DNA from: Eubacterium sp.
GTDB lineage: Bacteria; Bacillota; Clostridia; Lachnospirales; Lachnospiraceae
Length of the DNA stretch: 12,168 nt
Assembly: GCA_024681495.1 (NCBI GenBank)
Contig: JAILAS010000026.1
Span: forward strand, 1 to 12,168
Direction of reading: 5' to 3'
Below the pieces are notes generated by a model that made no database searches, was not told where the DNA came from, and was given only the letters and a program-made list of their open reading frames with translations. Position 1 is the stretch's first letter. The number at the start of each line of letters is the position of its first letter. Positions 1 through 7,773 of the stretch are shown in pieces. The translations under genes and the position numbers were made by a program.

Positions 1-419
1 ATGCCTCGCCCGAAGAACATTCCCGCCATCGTCACGATGAACGGCTGAATCTCCAGGTAGCCAACGCAGAATCCCTGCACCAGACCGAAGAGGAGTCCTA
101 TTATCATTACGCCTATCATGAGCATGATGGCATCCATTCCATTCGCCATTCCGTTAGCCAGGAACATGCAGTCGAGCGCCACCAAAGATCCGACCGAGAT
201 GTCGATGCCTCCGGTTAACATAACTACTGTCATTCCACAGGTAACGCACATGAGTCCCGCGTTCGTGATGAGGATGTTCAGGAACGTCTGGAAGTTCGTG
301 AACCCCTTGGAACCGTACAGGAAACATCCGAAGGCGTAGAGCGCGATGAAGAGGATAATCGTGATTATAAGGAGTATGGTGTTGTTGTTCATCTTCCTTC
401 CGGTAGACTTCTTATTCAT
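1..419 (-). CDS. yjfF: Sugar ABC transporter permease, YjfF-like (partial, runs off left edge)
   Basis: This is the N-terminal 139 codons of a second membrane subunit of the sugar importer; the rest lies beyond position 1. The start ATG (417-419) overlaps the end of the preceding permease gene by 8 bp and has an AGGAGG site 9 nt upstream, so the two are translationally coupled. A hydrophilic N-terminus (MNKKSTGRK) leads into a first membrane segment at about residues 14-33. The BPD_transp_2 motif GGIDISVGSLVAL follows near residue 70, and then the EIQPFIVTMAGMFFGRG stretch typical of YjfF/RbsC-type permeases. In the known YtfQRT-YjfF system this protein forms a heterodimeric channel with YtfT. 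An alternative in-frame ATG at 390-392 is less likely because it lacks the strong ribosome site. The YjfF assignment rests on similarity of the visible part and on gene order. Confidence 0.9.
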   Translation of the reverse strand, partial: MNKKSTGRKMNNNTILLIITIILFIALYAFGCFLYGSKGFTNFQTFLNILITNAGLMCVTCGMTVVMLTGGIDISVGSLVALDCMFLANGMANGMDAIMLMIGVMIIGLLFGLVQGFCVGYLEIQPFIVTMAGMFFGRG

Positions 420-1512
420 TGACGCTCACCTCCTTCGCTTCTTTCACCAGCTGTCGTTTCCTCATGTATGCCTTCACGGGCGCGGACTGGATGGCCACGA
501 TGATGATGACTATCACTGCCTTGAACACGGGCGCCTGGTCCGTGGAAACACCCAGCGAATAGAGGGTGGTGGTTATCGCCTGTATGGTGTAAGCACCGAT
601 GATGGAGCCGGCCAGCGAGAACTTACCGCCGCCGAGCGAGTTTCCTCCGAGCGCCACCGCAAGGATGGCGTCGAGCTCCATGTAAAGACCTACGTTGTTG
701 GAATCCGCCGAGGTGATTCGGGAGGAATTCACGATACCCGCGATGCCCGCGAACAGGCCGCACAGGAGGTAGGTTATGAAGATGATCTTAGCCGAGTTCA
801 CGCCGGCAATGCGGCTCGCCCTGGGGTTTATACCCACGGACTGGATATACATTCCCAGTGCCGTCTTCTTCAGAAGGAGCGACATGATGAGGATGCATAC
901 CACCGCGATTATAAAAGGCGTGGGCAGTATCCAGCTGTATCCGCCGAATGCGCCGTAGCTGTCATTTCTTACGTATACTATCATGTTGTTGCAAAGAAGG
1001 AGTCCAATGGCTCGCGCCGCAGTATACAGTATCAGCGTCGCCACCATGGGCTGTATCTTAAGATATGCCACCAGCGTACCGTTGAAGGCGCCGCACAGCG
1101 CGCCGAGCGCGATACCGGCGAGAACGCCCACCATGAGGGGGACCTTGAGGTCCGTGGTGCTGGTCACTCCGAAGCCCGCCAGCAGCATGCAGCAGAAGCT
1201 GGCGGAAAGGCTCATGACCGAGCCGACCGAAATATCTGTACCGGCCGAGCTCGATGCCACGAGCGTCATTCCTATCGCGAGGATGGCCGCCTCGGAACCA
1301 CGGTTCAGAATATCTATGATTCGACCGTAGAGGATGGTTCCGTTAGAGGTGGTATCCTTCAGGGTGATAAGGAAAAAGGACAATGGGTTGGTGCCAACGG
1401 CGGCGTCATGTATTATGTTAACCGCCATTACGAGGATGAAGCACAACACCGGCAAAAACAGCTGCCAGGAGGTAATCTTCTTCCAAACGGACACGTTGCT
1501 ACTCTTACTCAT
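412..1512 (-). CDS. ytfT: Sugar ABC transporter permease, YtfT-like
   Basis: A 366-residue integral membrane permease of the BPD_transp_2 (RbsC/YtfT) family; it would form half of the membrane channel of the sugar importer. Visible features are a first membrane segment near residues 17-36, the conserved GTDISVGSVMSLSAS motif after the second or third segment, the KIQPMVATLILYTAARAIG stretch, and the region ending ALGGNSLGGGKFSLAGSIIGA, all hallmarks of these permeases. Length is normal for the family. I chose ATG 1512, one base after the ATPase stop, because the in-frame GTG at 1524 lies inside the AGGAGGTGG ribosome site (about 1521-1529). The gene sits between the ATPase and the second permease, whose start it overlaps. 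Exact substrate cannot be read from sequence; galactofuranose or a related furanose/pentose is inferred from family order. Confidence 0.93.
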   Translation of the reverse strand: MSKSSNVSVWKKITSWQLFLPVLCFILVMAVNIIHDAAVGTNPLSFFLITLKDTTSNGTILYGRIIDILNRGSEAAILAIGMTLVASSSAGTDISVGSVMSLSASFCCMLLAGFGVTSTTDLKVPLMVGVLAGIALGALCGAFNGTLVAYLKIQPMVATLILYTAARAIGLLLCNNMIVYVRNDSYGAFGGYSWILPTPFIIAVVCILIMSLLLKKTALGMYIQSVGINPRASRIAGVNSAKIIFITYLLCGLFAGIAGIVNSSRITSADSNNVGLYMELDAILAVALGGNSLGGGKFSLAGSIIGAYTIQAITTTLYSLGVSTDQAPVFKAVIVIIIVAIQSAPVKAYMRKRQLVKEAKEVSVNE

Positions 1513-1513
1513 G

Positions 1514-3025
1514 TTACTCTCCACCTCCTGCTATTGCCGACATTACGCTTTCCTGCGTCATCTCACCGGAGAGCTCGTCAACCTTCTCGCCGTCGCGCAT
1601 GATGACCATGCGGTTGCAGGTCCTGAGCATCTCTGCGATCTCCGATGAAATAAACAATATACTCTTGCCTTCCTTAGCCAGGTCGATGATAAGCTTCTGA
1701 ATCTCGGCCTTGGTACCTACGTCGATGCCTCGCGTGGGCTCGTCGAGGATGAGGAAGTTGGGATCGGTGGCGAGCCAGCGGGCCAGGATAACCTTCTGCT
1801 GGTTACCGCCCGAGAGCTGACCGACTATAGCCTCCGGAGAGGGGGTCTTGATTTCCAACAGATCGATGTATCTGTCGGCGATTTCCTCCTGCTTCGCCCT
1901 CGGGAGCAATTTGAAAGTGCCCCTCTTGGCCTGCAGTGCGAAAATGATATTCTCTCTTACGGAAAGGTCCTCTATGACGCCCTCAGCCTTCCTGTCATCG
2001 GGCAGCATGCCCATGCCGAGGTTCATGGCGTCTATGGGACGCTTTATGTTAACCTTATTGCCGTCCACGCTAAGCTCGCCCTCGTTGGCCCTGTCGCTTC
2101 CGTAGATGGCGCGCGCCAGCTCGCTTCGGCCGGAGCCGAGGAGTCCGCCCACTCCGACCACCTCACCCTTGTGGATGTCGATGTCGAAGGGCTTTATGGT
2201 TCCCTTGTGCGCGAGCGCCTTCGCGCTGATTTCGAGCGGCTCATTCTCTACGTCGCCGGTCTCCTTCTCGATGTTCTCGAGGTCGTTGAGGTCCTTACCC
2301 ATCATAGCCGCCACGAGCTTCACTCTGGGGAGATCCTCTATCTTATACTCGCCGACGAAGGTGCCGTTCCTTAAAACGGTGATTCTGTCGCATACCTCGT
2401 AGACCTGCTCGAGGAAGTGAGTAACGAATATGATGCCGACCCCGTCGTCCCTGAGCTTTCTCATGAGCTCGAAGAGCTTCTGGACCTCTTCCTCGTCCAA
2501 CGATGAGGTGGGCTCGTCGAGGATAAGCACCTTACAATCCATATCTACAGCCCTGGCGATGGCCACCATCTGCTGAATCGCCAGAGAATAATTTTCGAGA
2601 TTCTGTGTAACATCAACCGAAATACCCAGGCTGTCCATAAGCTCCTGGGAACGTTTGTTGTATGATCGCCTGTCGATGGTGTGAAGCTTGGTCATAGGCT
2701 CTCTTCCTATGAACAGATTCTCGGCCACCGAAAGGTTCGGACAAAGGTTTACCTCCTGGTAAACCGTGGAAATACCCACATTCTGGGCATCCCTGGTGGA
2801 ATGATTCTTTACGGGTCCGTCAATCCCGTCTATTCTGACCTCACCGGACTCGAAGTCGTTTATGCCGGTAAGACATTTGATGAGTGTGGATTTGCCCGCT
2901 CCATTCTCGCCCATGAGGGCGTGTATCTCTCCCTTTCGAAGGGTCAGATCTACGTTATCGAGGGCCTTAACACCCGGGAAGGTCATCGTTATACCACGCG
3001 CGGTAAGGACAACATTATCTTCCAT
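1514..3025 (-). CDS. ytfR: Sugar ABC transporter ATP-binding protein (two ABC domains), YtfR-like
   Basis: A 503-residue protein with two tandem nucleotide-binding domains that powers the sugar importer from the cytoplasmic side. In the first domain, Walker A GENGAGKST is at residues 39-47, followed by the Q-loop YQEVNLCPNLS, a degenerate signature (LAIQQMVAIARAV) and Walker B VLILDEPTSSLD. The second domain has the usual degenerate P-loop (GLLGSGRSE, no GKST), a good signature LSGGNQQKVILARWL and Walker B FLILDEPTRGID. This asymmetry is normal for the MglA/RbsA/YtfR carbohydrate group (CUT2). The start ATG 3025 is preceded by AGGAGG with a 6-nt spacer. An in-frame extension to 3067 would lie inside the terminator hairpin and is rejected. 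It ends one base before the permease start, so the two are co-translated. Confidence 0.95.
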   Translation of the reverse strand: MEDNVVLTARGITMTFPGVKALDNVDLTLRKGEIHALMGENGAGKSTLIKCLTGINDFESGEVRIDGIDGPVKNHSTRDAQNVGISTVYQEVNLCPNLSVAENLFIGREPMTKLHTIDRRSYNKRSQELMDSLGISVDVTQNLENYSLAIQQMVAIARAVDMDCKVLILDEPTSSLDEEEVQKLFELMRKLRDDGVGIIFVTHFLEQVYEVCDRITVLRNGTFVGEYKIEDLPRVKLVAAMMGKDLNDLENIEKETGDVENEPLEISAKALAHKGTIKPFDIDIHKGEVVGVGGLLGSGRSELARAIYGSDRANEGELSVDGNKVNIKRPIDAMNLGMGMLPDDRKAEGVIEDLSVRENIIFALQAKRGTFKLLPRAKQEEIADRYIDLLEIKTPSPEAIVGQLSGGNQQKVILARWLATDPNFLILDEPTRGIDVGTKAEIQKLIIDLAKEGKSILFISSEIAEMLRTCNRMVIMRDGEKVDELSGEMTQESVMSAIAGGGE

Positions 3026-3050
3026 TTCTTCCCTCCTGTCTCTAAAAAAT

Positions 3051-3076
3051 GGGGTCCCAGAATTCACCGGGACCCC
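3051..3076 (-). terminator. Intra-operon hairpin with T-tract (attenuator/terminator)
   Basis: A perfect 8-bp inverted repeat GGGGTCCC / GGGACCCC (3051-3058 and 3069-3076) with a 10-nt loop is followed on the minus strand by ATTTTTTAG. It lies in the 73-bp gap between the binding-lipoprotein stop and the ATPase ribosome site. Partial termination here would give more binding protein than ATPase and permease, which is common in binding-protein-dependent importers. It could also act as a 3' stabilising hairpin after processing. A weaker T-run also follows it on the plus strand. Confidence 0.8.
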
Positions 3077-3098
3077 GATTTTAATGATTCGTCAAATA

Positions 3099-4202
3099 TT
3101 AGTACTGTGCCTCGATAACCTCGTCAGTAACCTCGGTCATCTCCTGAGCAACACCGTTAACGGAGAAGTCAACGATAGCGTCGGGAAGAGCATACCAGTG
3201 CTCCTCAACGTATACTTCGTTGGACTCAACCTCGCCGCCTGCCTGAAGGGTCTGGATGATCTCCTCTACGAAGGGAGCTGCAAGGGGGTTGCACTCGAAG
3301 TCAGCGTTGATGGTACCCTTCTGTACTTCCTGAAGGCCTGCGGTGCAAGCATCGAAGGAAATAAGGATAACGTCGCCGTCAACACCATAGGTAACACCTG
3401 CGTTGTCCATAGCGGTCATTGCGCCGAACGCCTCGTTGTCGTTCTGGCAAACAACTACGTTGAACTGTCCCTCATAGGACTTGCAGTAGGACTCCATAAC
3501 CTGCTGGCCGCCGTCCTCTGTGAAGTCTCCGTCCTGAGAGTCAAGGATGGTCCAACCGTTGGCATCAGCTACTTCCTTGAATCCATCTGTACGACCGATC
3601 TGTGCGGAAGCGCCGTTGGTTCCCTCGATTACGAGAGCGTTGATCTCGGAGATGCCCTGCTTCTCAGCGTAAGCTGCGAGCCACTCGCCTGCTGCAAGAC
3701 CCTCGGTCTTGAAGTCGGAACCTACCCATGCGGTGTAGTTGTCGGAGTCATCGATGGTACGATCGATAACGATTACGGGGATGCCTGCGTCTGAGCACTC
3801 ACCAAGAACCTGATCCCAGCCTGTGGAAACGATGGGGTCGATGATGATGTACTGAACACCCTGCTGGATGAAGCTTCTTACTGCCTCGAGCTGAGCTGCG
3901 GAATCATTGTCGCAGTCAACGAAGCTGAGGTCATAGCCGTTAGCCTCAGAGAAGACATCCTGGCAAGACTGTGTGGAAGCGGTACGCCAATCGGACTCGT
4001 GTCCAACCTGTGCGAAACCAACGCTGATAAGCTCGCCCGAGCCTGCGTCTGCGTCGGCGGAAATCTGCTCCTCAGCCTCTGCAACAGAGTCTGCGGAAGC
4101 AGCCTGATCACCGGAACCATCGGATGAAGATCCGCCACAGCCGGCCAAAAGGCCAACAGCCATTACTGAGCAAAGTGCCAGACTAAGTAACTTTCTTTTC
4201 AT
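3099..4202 (-). CDS. ytfQ: Sugar-binding lipoprotein, YtfQ-like (ABC importer)
   Basis: A 367-residue substrate-binding lipoprotein of the Peripla_BP_4 family, anchored to the outer face of the membrane. The lipoprotein signal has basic residues at positions 2-4, a hydrophobic core, and the lipobox LAGC with lipidated Cys22. A Ser/Gly/Asp-rich linker of about 35 residues follows. The mature domain begins ISVGFAQVGHESDWR and carries AVRSFIQQGVQYIIIDP, GIPVIVIDRTID, GDFTEDGGQQVMES and CQNDNEAFGAM. These match the E. coli galactofuranose-binding protein YtfQ closely, as recalled from family knowledge. Start ATG 4202 has AGGAGG 10 nt upstream; the in-frame extension to 4280 runs through the leader and lacks a site. 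It is the first gene of the importer operon, separated from the ATPase by a hairpin. The substrate is inferred to be a furanose-type sugar. Confidence 0.93.
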   Translation of the reverse strand: MKRKLLSLALCSVMAVGLLAGCGGSSSDGSGDQAASADSVAEAEEQISADADAGSGELISVGFAQVGHESDWRTASTQSCQDVFSEANGYDLSFVDCDNDSAAQLEAVRSFIQQGVQYIIIDPIVSTGWDQVLGECSDAGIPVIVIDRTIDDSDNYTAWVGSDFKTEGLAAGEWLAAYAEKQGISEINALVIEGTNGASAQIGRTDGFKEVADANGWTILDSQDGDFTEDGGQQVMESYCKSYEGQFNVVVCQNDNEAFGAMTAMDNAGVTYGVDGDVILISFDACTAGLQEVQKGTINADFECNPLAAPFVEEIIQTLQAGGEVESNEVYVEEHWYALPDAIVDFSVNGVAQEMTEVTDEVIEAQY

Positions 4203-4246
4203 TTTGTTTCTTCCTCCTTTGAACAAATCATTTGATAATGAAACGT

Positions 4247-4334
4247 AAAGACGGGTGTTACTGTTCCCATCTAACACCATTTTAGATTTTGGAGGATTTT
4301 ATTCCATGGAATATTTTAGAAAAAGATGGGTGTT
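4247..4334. promoter_or_regulatory. Repeated AACACC motifs upstream of the sugar importer (candidate operator)
   Basis: On the minus strand AACACCCATCTTT (4322-4334) recurs as AACACCCGTCTTT (4247-4259), twelve of thirteen bases identical and 75 bp apart. A third AACACC lies in opposite orientation at 4273-4278. Together with the copy at 4254-4260 it makes an inverted repeat GGTGTTA-N11-TAACACC (4254-4278). Such repeated half-sites in front of an operon adjoining an AraC-type regulator are plausible binding sites. That role is inferred. Confidence 0.45.
4300..4313. repeat. 14-bp perfect palindrome TATTCCATGGAATA in importer leader
   Basis: A perfect 14-bp self-complementary sequence lies between the candidate promoter and the binding-lipoprotein start. 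It could be an operator for a dimeric regulator, but a palindrome of this size in AT-rich DNA may be chance. No known consensus is recognised. Confidence 0.3.
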
Positions 4335-4336
4335 TT

Positions 4337-4365
4337 TTAATAGATTATTAACAATTTTTTAACAA
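4337..4365 (-). promoter_or_regulatory. Candidate promoter for the sugar importer operon
   Basis: On the minus strand, TTGTTA (4360-4365) and TATTAA (4337-4342) are separated by exactly 17 bp in an AT-rich stretch. This resembles a sigma-A promoter and would start transcription around 4330, giving a leader of about 130 nt. The first AACACCC motif would overlap the start site. The region is so AT-rich that other -10 matches exist (TAAAAT further downstream), so the position is uncertain. Confidence 0.4.
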
Positions 4366-4417
4366 AGTGTGATTTCTTATTTTTGAGGTTAATTATTTTA
4401 TGACCGCCCGGAGAAAT

Positions 4418-5881
4418 TTACACTTCGTCGAAGGGGATCCTCACCTCCACAGTGGTACCCTCCCCGTATACGCTGTTTATGCGCAGTCCGTACTTCTCGC
4501 CGTAGTTGAGCCTGAGCCTCTCGCCGACGTTCGCCATGCCGAAGCCGTAGTATTCCCGCTCGGTATGACTCTTGCCATCGGCCGCGGCGCGCAGCTCCTC
4601 GAGCTCCTCCTCGTTCATGCCGATTCCATCGTCTGAAACCACGAGCACGATCATCCCCTCCTCGAGGTGAGAGGTAACCCTGACGGTTCCCTTGCCGCGC
4701 TTCTCCTTGATACCGTGGTACAACGCGTTCTCCACGATAGGCTGCAGAGTCAGCTTAATGATCGGATGCTTCCTTATGTCATCGGGCACGAATATCTCAT
4801 AGGAAAGGATATCCCTGTAGCGATAGCTCTGAATCTTAAGATACGCCTCGATATGGCTTATCTCCTCGTCTATGGTTATGAAGTCACGTCCTCCCGCGAG
4901 CGTGGTTCTGAAGAAGGCCGACAATGCGGATACGATGGCCTCGATGTCCTCCTTCTTTTCGTCCTCGGCGAGCCACATGATGTTGTCTAAAGTATTGTAG
5001 AGGAAGTGCGGATTGATCTGGGACTGCAGGAGTTTTAACTCGAGGTTCCTCGAGTTGATCTGCTCCATCTTGATGTTTTCGATGAGCTCCTCGAGCTGTC
5101 CGGTCATCAGATTGAAGGCGCGCGCGAAGAGCGCGATTTCCTCGGATCCCTCCTCGGTGGCGCGCACGCTGAAGTCACCCTGTCCGACTCTGTCTGCGGC
5201 CTCGGAAAGAGACTCCACCGGCTTGGTGATGGAACGGGCGGCCGAATAGAACAGATATATGGTTATTGCCAGGAACAGGAATACGAAAACCACCGCCGAG
5301 TTGATTATCGCATGCAGCCAGTTGTTCAGATTGGCGCGGATGGCATTCATGCTGTCCGTCTCGAAGTAGATGTACTCCGTTATCTTCTCCTGGATGAGGT
5401 CGGTTATGACGCGTACGTCGGTGTCGAGGCGGCTCACGTTCTCCTCGTAGCTGCCCGTCACCTTAACGGTGCCGTCAATCTCGTCCACGCACTCCTTAAG
5501 GCTGGTCAGAAGGTTTATAATGCTGTCCGCGCGGCTAATCGCATCGGACGAAGACGCGCTCTCCTTAAGATCCTCAAAGGTGTCCTTCGCCTCTGCGATG
5601 AGCGTATTGGGATTTTCCATCCCCTCTATCTCGCCCACCTCTGAGGTGGTGAGGGACTGAACCACCATCTGATAGACGGAGGCATCCACCGACTCCTCGA
5701 GAACGATATTGTACTCGTTGGCCTCGGTTACGTTTCCCACGATTACATCGTAGGAATTCGACACGCTCTTAAGGCCGACCAGGAGCGCGATTATTATAGA
5801 AAGAAACGGTACAACCATAAGGACGTACATCAGCACCAGCTTCTTCCTAAGGCGCATGTTGCCAAACATCCCCCTACGCAT
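4418..5881 (-). CDS. Sensor histidine kinase, YesM-like
   Basis: A 487-residue membrane sensor kinase, partner of the adjacent response regulator. A first membrane segment lies at about residues 17-37 and a second at about 190-211. Between them is an extracytoplasmic sensor region of roughly 150 residues. A HAMP linker follows at about 212-265 (ARSITKPVESLSEAADRVGQGDF). The His_kinase domain has the phosphoacceptor His292 in SQINPHFLYNTLDNIMW. The ATPase domain has the N-box LQPIVENALYHGI (about 379-391), the G1 box DDGIGM (417-422) and the G2 box GFGMANVGERL (446-456). All catalytic motifs look intact. ATG 5881 overlaps the regulator stop by 8 bp and has AAAGGA 8 nt upstream, indicating translational coupling. 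No clear terminator follows the stop, so some read-through into the importer is possible. The signal sensed is unknown but probably sugar-related given the neighbours. Confidence 0.94.
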   Translation of the reverse strand: MRRGMFGNMRLRKKLVLMYVLMVVPFLSIIIALLVGLKSVSNSYDVIVGNVTEANEYNIVLEESVDASVYQMVVQSLTTSEVGEIEGMENPNTLIAEAKDTFEDLKESASSSDAISRADSIINLLTSLKECVDEIDGTVKVTGSYEENVSRLDTDVRVITDLIQEKITEYIYFETDSMNAIRANLNNWLHAIINSAVVFVFLFLAITIYLFYSAARSITKPVESLSEAADRVGQGDFSVRATEEGSEEIALFARAFNLMTGQLEELIENIKMEQINSRNLELKLLQSQINPHFLYNTLDNIMWLAEDEKKEDIEAIVSALSAFFRTTLAGGRDFITIDEEISHIEAYLKIQSYRYRDILSYEIFVPDDIRKHPIIKLTLQPIVENALYHGIKEKRGKGTVRVTSHLEEGMIVLVVSDDGIGMNEEELEELRAAADGKSHTEREYYGFGMANVGERLRLNYGEKYGLRINSVYGEGTTVEVRIPFDEV

Positions 5882-7529
5882 TGCGGCCGTCCTTTCCGCC
5901 GAGCCCGGACTCCTTATGGCTTACGGCGTCACCGCCGCCGGCGCGAAACTCCTTCGCCGTCATGCCGGTGTACTTCTTAAACGTATGGCTGAAATAGTGC
6001 GGATCCCTGTAGCCCACCATATAGGTGATCTCGGAGCTCCTCAGGTCAGTCGTCTTCAAAAGCTCCTTGGCCTTCTCCATGCGCTTGCTGATGATGTACT
6101 CGATAAAAGTCGCCCCCATCTCGTTCGAGAAGATGGCCGAGAAGTGGTTCGGCGAAAGGTTCGCCATGGCGGCTGCCTTGTTGAGCGAAAGCTCGCTGTC
6201 CGAGAAGTTCTCGTCGATGTAGTCCACCACCTTGTGGAGCATGCGGTTGTACTTCTTCTTGGAGGTCTTATCCCTTCGCGCGATGACCTCGCTCATGTAT
6301 GCGGTAAGGTATTCCTTGGACTTCTCGATATCGGTTATGCTGCGGATGACTCCGTTTATGTTGCCGCATTTCTCATCGATGACGGTCGTGTCTATATCCA
6401 GCTCGGAGGCGAACTTCACCATCTCGAAGTACGCATCCATCGTGATGTACGTGAGGAACATGAGGGACCGCAGATTGCTCTTTCCTATGGAGTCGAACAT
6501 GCCGTCAATAACTGTCTCCGTGTCCTCGGCCGCTCCGCTCCTCAGGAACTTGCGCAGGACCTTGCGGTTTTCGCCCGTGGCCACCACCTCGTCCACGTCC
6601 ATCTTCTCGGACTCCCTGCCGTAGGAGTTCGAATCCCCTGCATCCACCACGTTGTCCATGGGCATGAAGAACCTGTGCGAGAGAGCGCGCTTGGCGGACT
6701 CATAGGACTTGTGGAGCTCGCTGAGCCTCTTCACGCAGATACCCGTGCCGATGAAGTAGCGGGCGTTGTCGAAGCTCTTGACCAGGGCGGTCAGATCCTT
6801 ATCCGGAACAGGGGGATTCTCCCCGCCCGTCCCGCAGACGATTATAGCGAACCCGTCCTCGCTCCTGTCGAAGCAAAACGCGTGCTCGTTCAGAGTGCAA
6901 AGGCGATCGAGCTTCCTGTAGAACTCGTTTCTGGTCTCCGAGAAGGCGTCGCTCTCCTCGCCCTCCACGGAGAGGTAAAGAAGGATCACCCTGTAGCTCT
7001 CGGCCGCCAGGTTCATGTTAAGGTTTCGCCCCTCCTCGATGCACTGGGAGACGGGCCGCGAGTTCATGACCAGGTCTCCGAAGAGGCGGTTCTTGTCCAT
7101 CTCGCGCTTCTCTGTCTTCTCCTCGTAGGACCAGTCGTTCTCCCTGGCGCGCGAGTCCTCGATTTTCTTCTTCACGCTCCTTATGGTCTCGAGCAGGGCC
7201 GAGGGCGCCACGGGCTTGAGCAGGTACTCCACCGCGCCCAGCGACACCGCCCTCTGGGCATAAGAAAAGTCATCATACCCGGAAAGTATGATGATGCTGA
7301 TCTCCGGAAGCTCCTTCCTGACCAGCTCAGCCAAAGACAGCCCGTCCATAAACGGCATCTTTATATCGGTAAGCAATATGTCAGGCTTCTCCTTGAGAAT
7401 CATGGGGTATGCCATCTCGCCGTCGGATGCCTCTCCCACGAACTCGATTTCTTCCTTATCCCAGTCTATATGCTTTTTTATGCCGTCGCGCATGACGACT
7501 TCGTCTTCAACTAAAAACAGCTTAACCAT
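5874..7529 (-). CDS. Response regulator with AraC-type DNA-binding domain, YesN-like
   Basis: A 551-residue transcriptional regulator. The N-terminal receiver domain (1 to about 120) has the acidic pair Glu8/Asp9, phosphoacceptor Asp55 (ILLTDIKMP), switch Ser83 (IIILSGY) and Lys105 in YLLKP, so it should be phosphorylatable. A long middle region (about 130-425) of weak similarity is usual for YesN proteins. The C-terminal AraC helix-turn-helix pair spans about 430-529 and includes LSLNKAAAMANLSPNHFS and the family signature YMVGYRDPHYFSHTFKKYTG. The start ATG 7529 (MVKLFLVEDE) is set by receiver homology; the Shine-Dalgarno sequence is weak (AGGA about 12 nt away), and an extension to 7649 has no family similarity. 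It precedes and overlaps the sensor kinase gene and probably activates the downstream sugar importer when phosphorylated. That target is inferred from position. Confidence 0.94.
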   Translation of the reverse strand: MVKLFLVEDEVVMRDGIKKHIDWDKEEIEFVGEASDGEMAYPMILKEKPDILLTDIKMPFMDGLSLAELVRKELPEISIIILSGYDDFSYAQRAVSLGAVEYLLKPVAPSALLETIRSVKKKIEDSRARENDWSYEEKTEKREMDKNRLFGDLVMNSRPVSQCIEEGRNLNMNLAAESYRVILLYLSVEGEESDAFSETRNEFYRKLDRLCTLNEHAFCFDRSEDGFAIIVCGTGGENPPVPDKDLTALVKSFDNARYFIGTGICVKRLSELHKSYESAKRALSHRFFMPMDNVVDAGDSNSYGRESEKMDVDEVVATGENRKVLRKFLRSGAAEDTETVIDGMFDSIGKSNLRSLMFLTYITMDAYFEMVKFASELDIDTTVIDEKCGNINGVIRSITDIEKSKEYLTAYMSEVIARRDKTSKKKYNRMLHKVVDYIDENFSDSELSLNKAAAMANLSPNHFSAIFSNEMGATFIEYIISKRMEKAKELLKTTDLRSSEITYMVGYRDPHYFSHTFKKYTGMTAKEFRAGGGDAVSHKESGLGGKDGRNA

Positions 7530-7564
7530 AATACCCGCCAATTCCTGTAAATCCTGAGTTATGC

Positions 7565-7578
7565 GTGGGACAGCCCAC
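7565..7578 (-). other. Small hairpin in the regulator leader
   Basis: GTGGG / CCCAC arms with a 4-nt loop lie about 35 nt before the regulator start, inside a GC-rich leader of about 120 nt. It may belong to a folded 5' leader. No known riboswitch is recognised, and the hairpin alone is weak evidence. Confidence 0.3.
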
Positions 7579-7655
7579 CGGCTCGGGACGCGCGCCATGC
7601 ACGCCGACCCTTCCCGTAACCGTTCTATATGAATCGGCACGCGGCCCACCCTGTA

Positions 7656-7684
7656 ATTTTACAATAGGATATATTGGAAAACAA
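7656..7684 (-). promoter_or_regulatory. Promoter for the two-component system genes
   Basis: On the minus strand, TTGTTT (7679-7684) and TAAAAT (7656-7661) are 17 bp apart, a good sigma-A-type match. Transcription would start near 7649, about 120 nt before the regulator ATG. It lies just downstream of the symporter terminator, so the pair appears to have its own transcription unit. Confidence 0.6.
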
Positions 7685-7704
7685 GAACCGGGGGCCGGGC
7701 AAAA

Positions 7705-7730
7705 TTGGCGGCCGGTGAGCCGGCCGCCAA
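7705..7730 (-). terminator. Terminator after the symporter gene
   Basis: A perfect 11-bp inverted repeat TTGGCGGCCGG / CCGGCCGCCAA with a TGAG tetraloop is followed on the minus strand by TTTTGCCC. It begins about 44 nt beyond the symporter stop codon. The stem is very strong and the T-run short. A second weak hairpin (ACCCG/CGGGT, about 7746-7762) lies between the stop and this one. Confidence 0.78.
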
Positions 7731-7773
7731 CTGTATTTCCCTCCACCCGTCTGAGGCGGGTCATTTCGTTATA

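Noticed and set aside
346..1602. Plus-strand open frame of 418 codons
   Set aside because: Antisense to the YtfT-like permease. The translation is low in hydrophobic periodicity and rich in His/Arg/Asp, with no family resemblance.
4236..4252. Catabolite-responsive element (cre) near the importer start
   Set aside because: ATGAAACGTAAAG resembles part of a cre site but lacks the base between AA and CG and the right half, so it does not fit the consensus.
4366..4417. Terminator after the sensor kinase gene
   Set aside because: Only weak, short pairing is visible in this AT-rich stretch and no stable stem precedes a T-run on the minus strand.
5856..7514. Long plus-strand open frame of 552 codons
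   Set aside because: It lies exactly antisense to the response regulator, whose receiver and AraC motifs are intact. The translation is rich in His, Arg, Val and Leu, as expected from a mirrored GC-biased gene, with no domain recognised.
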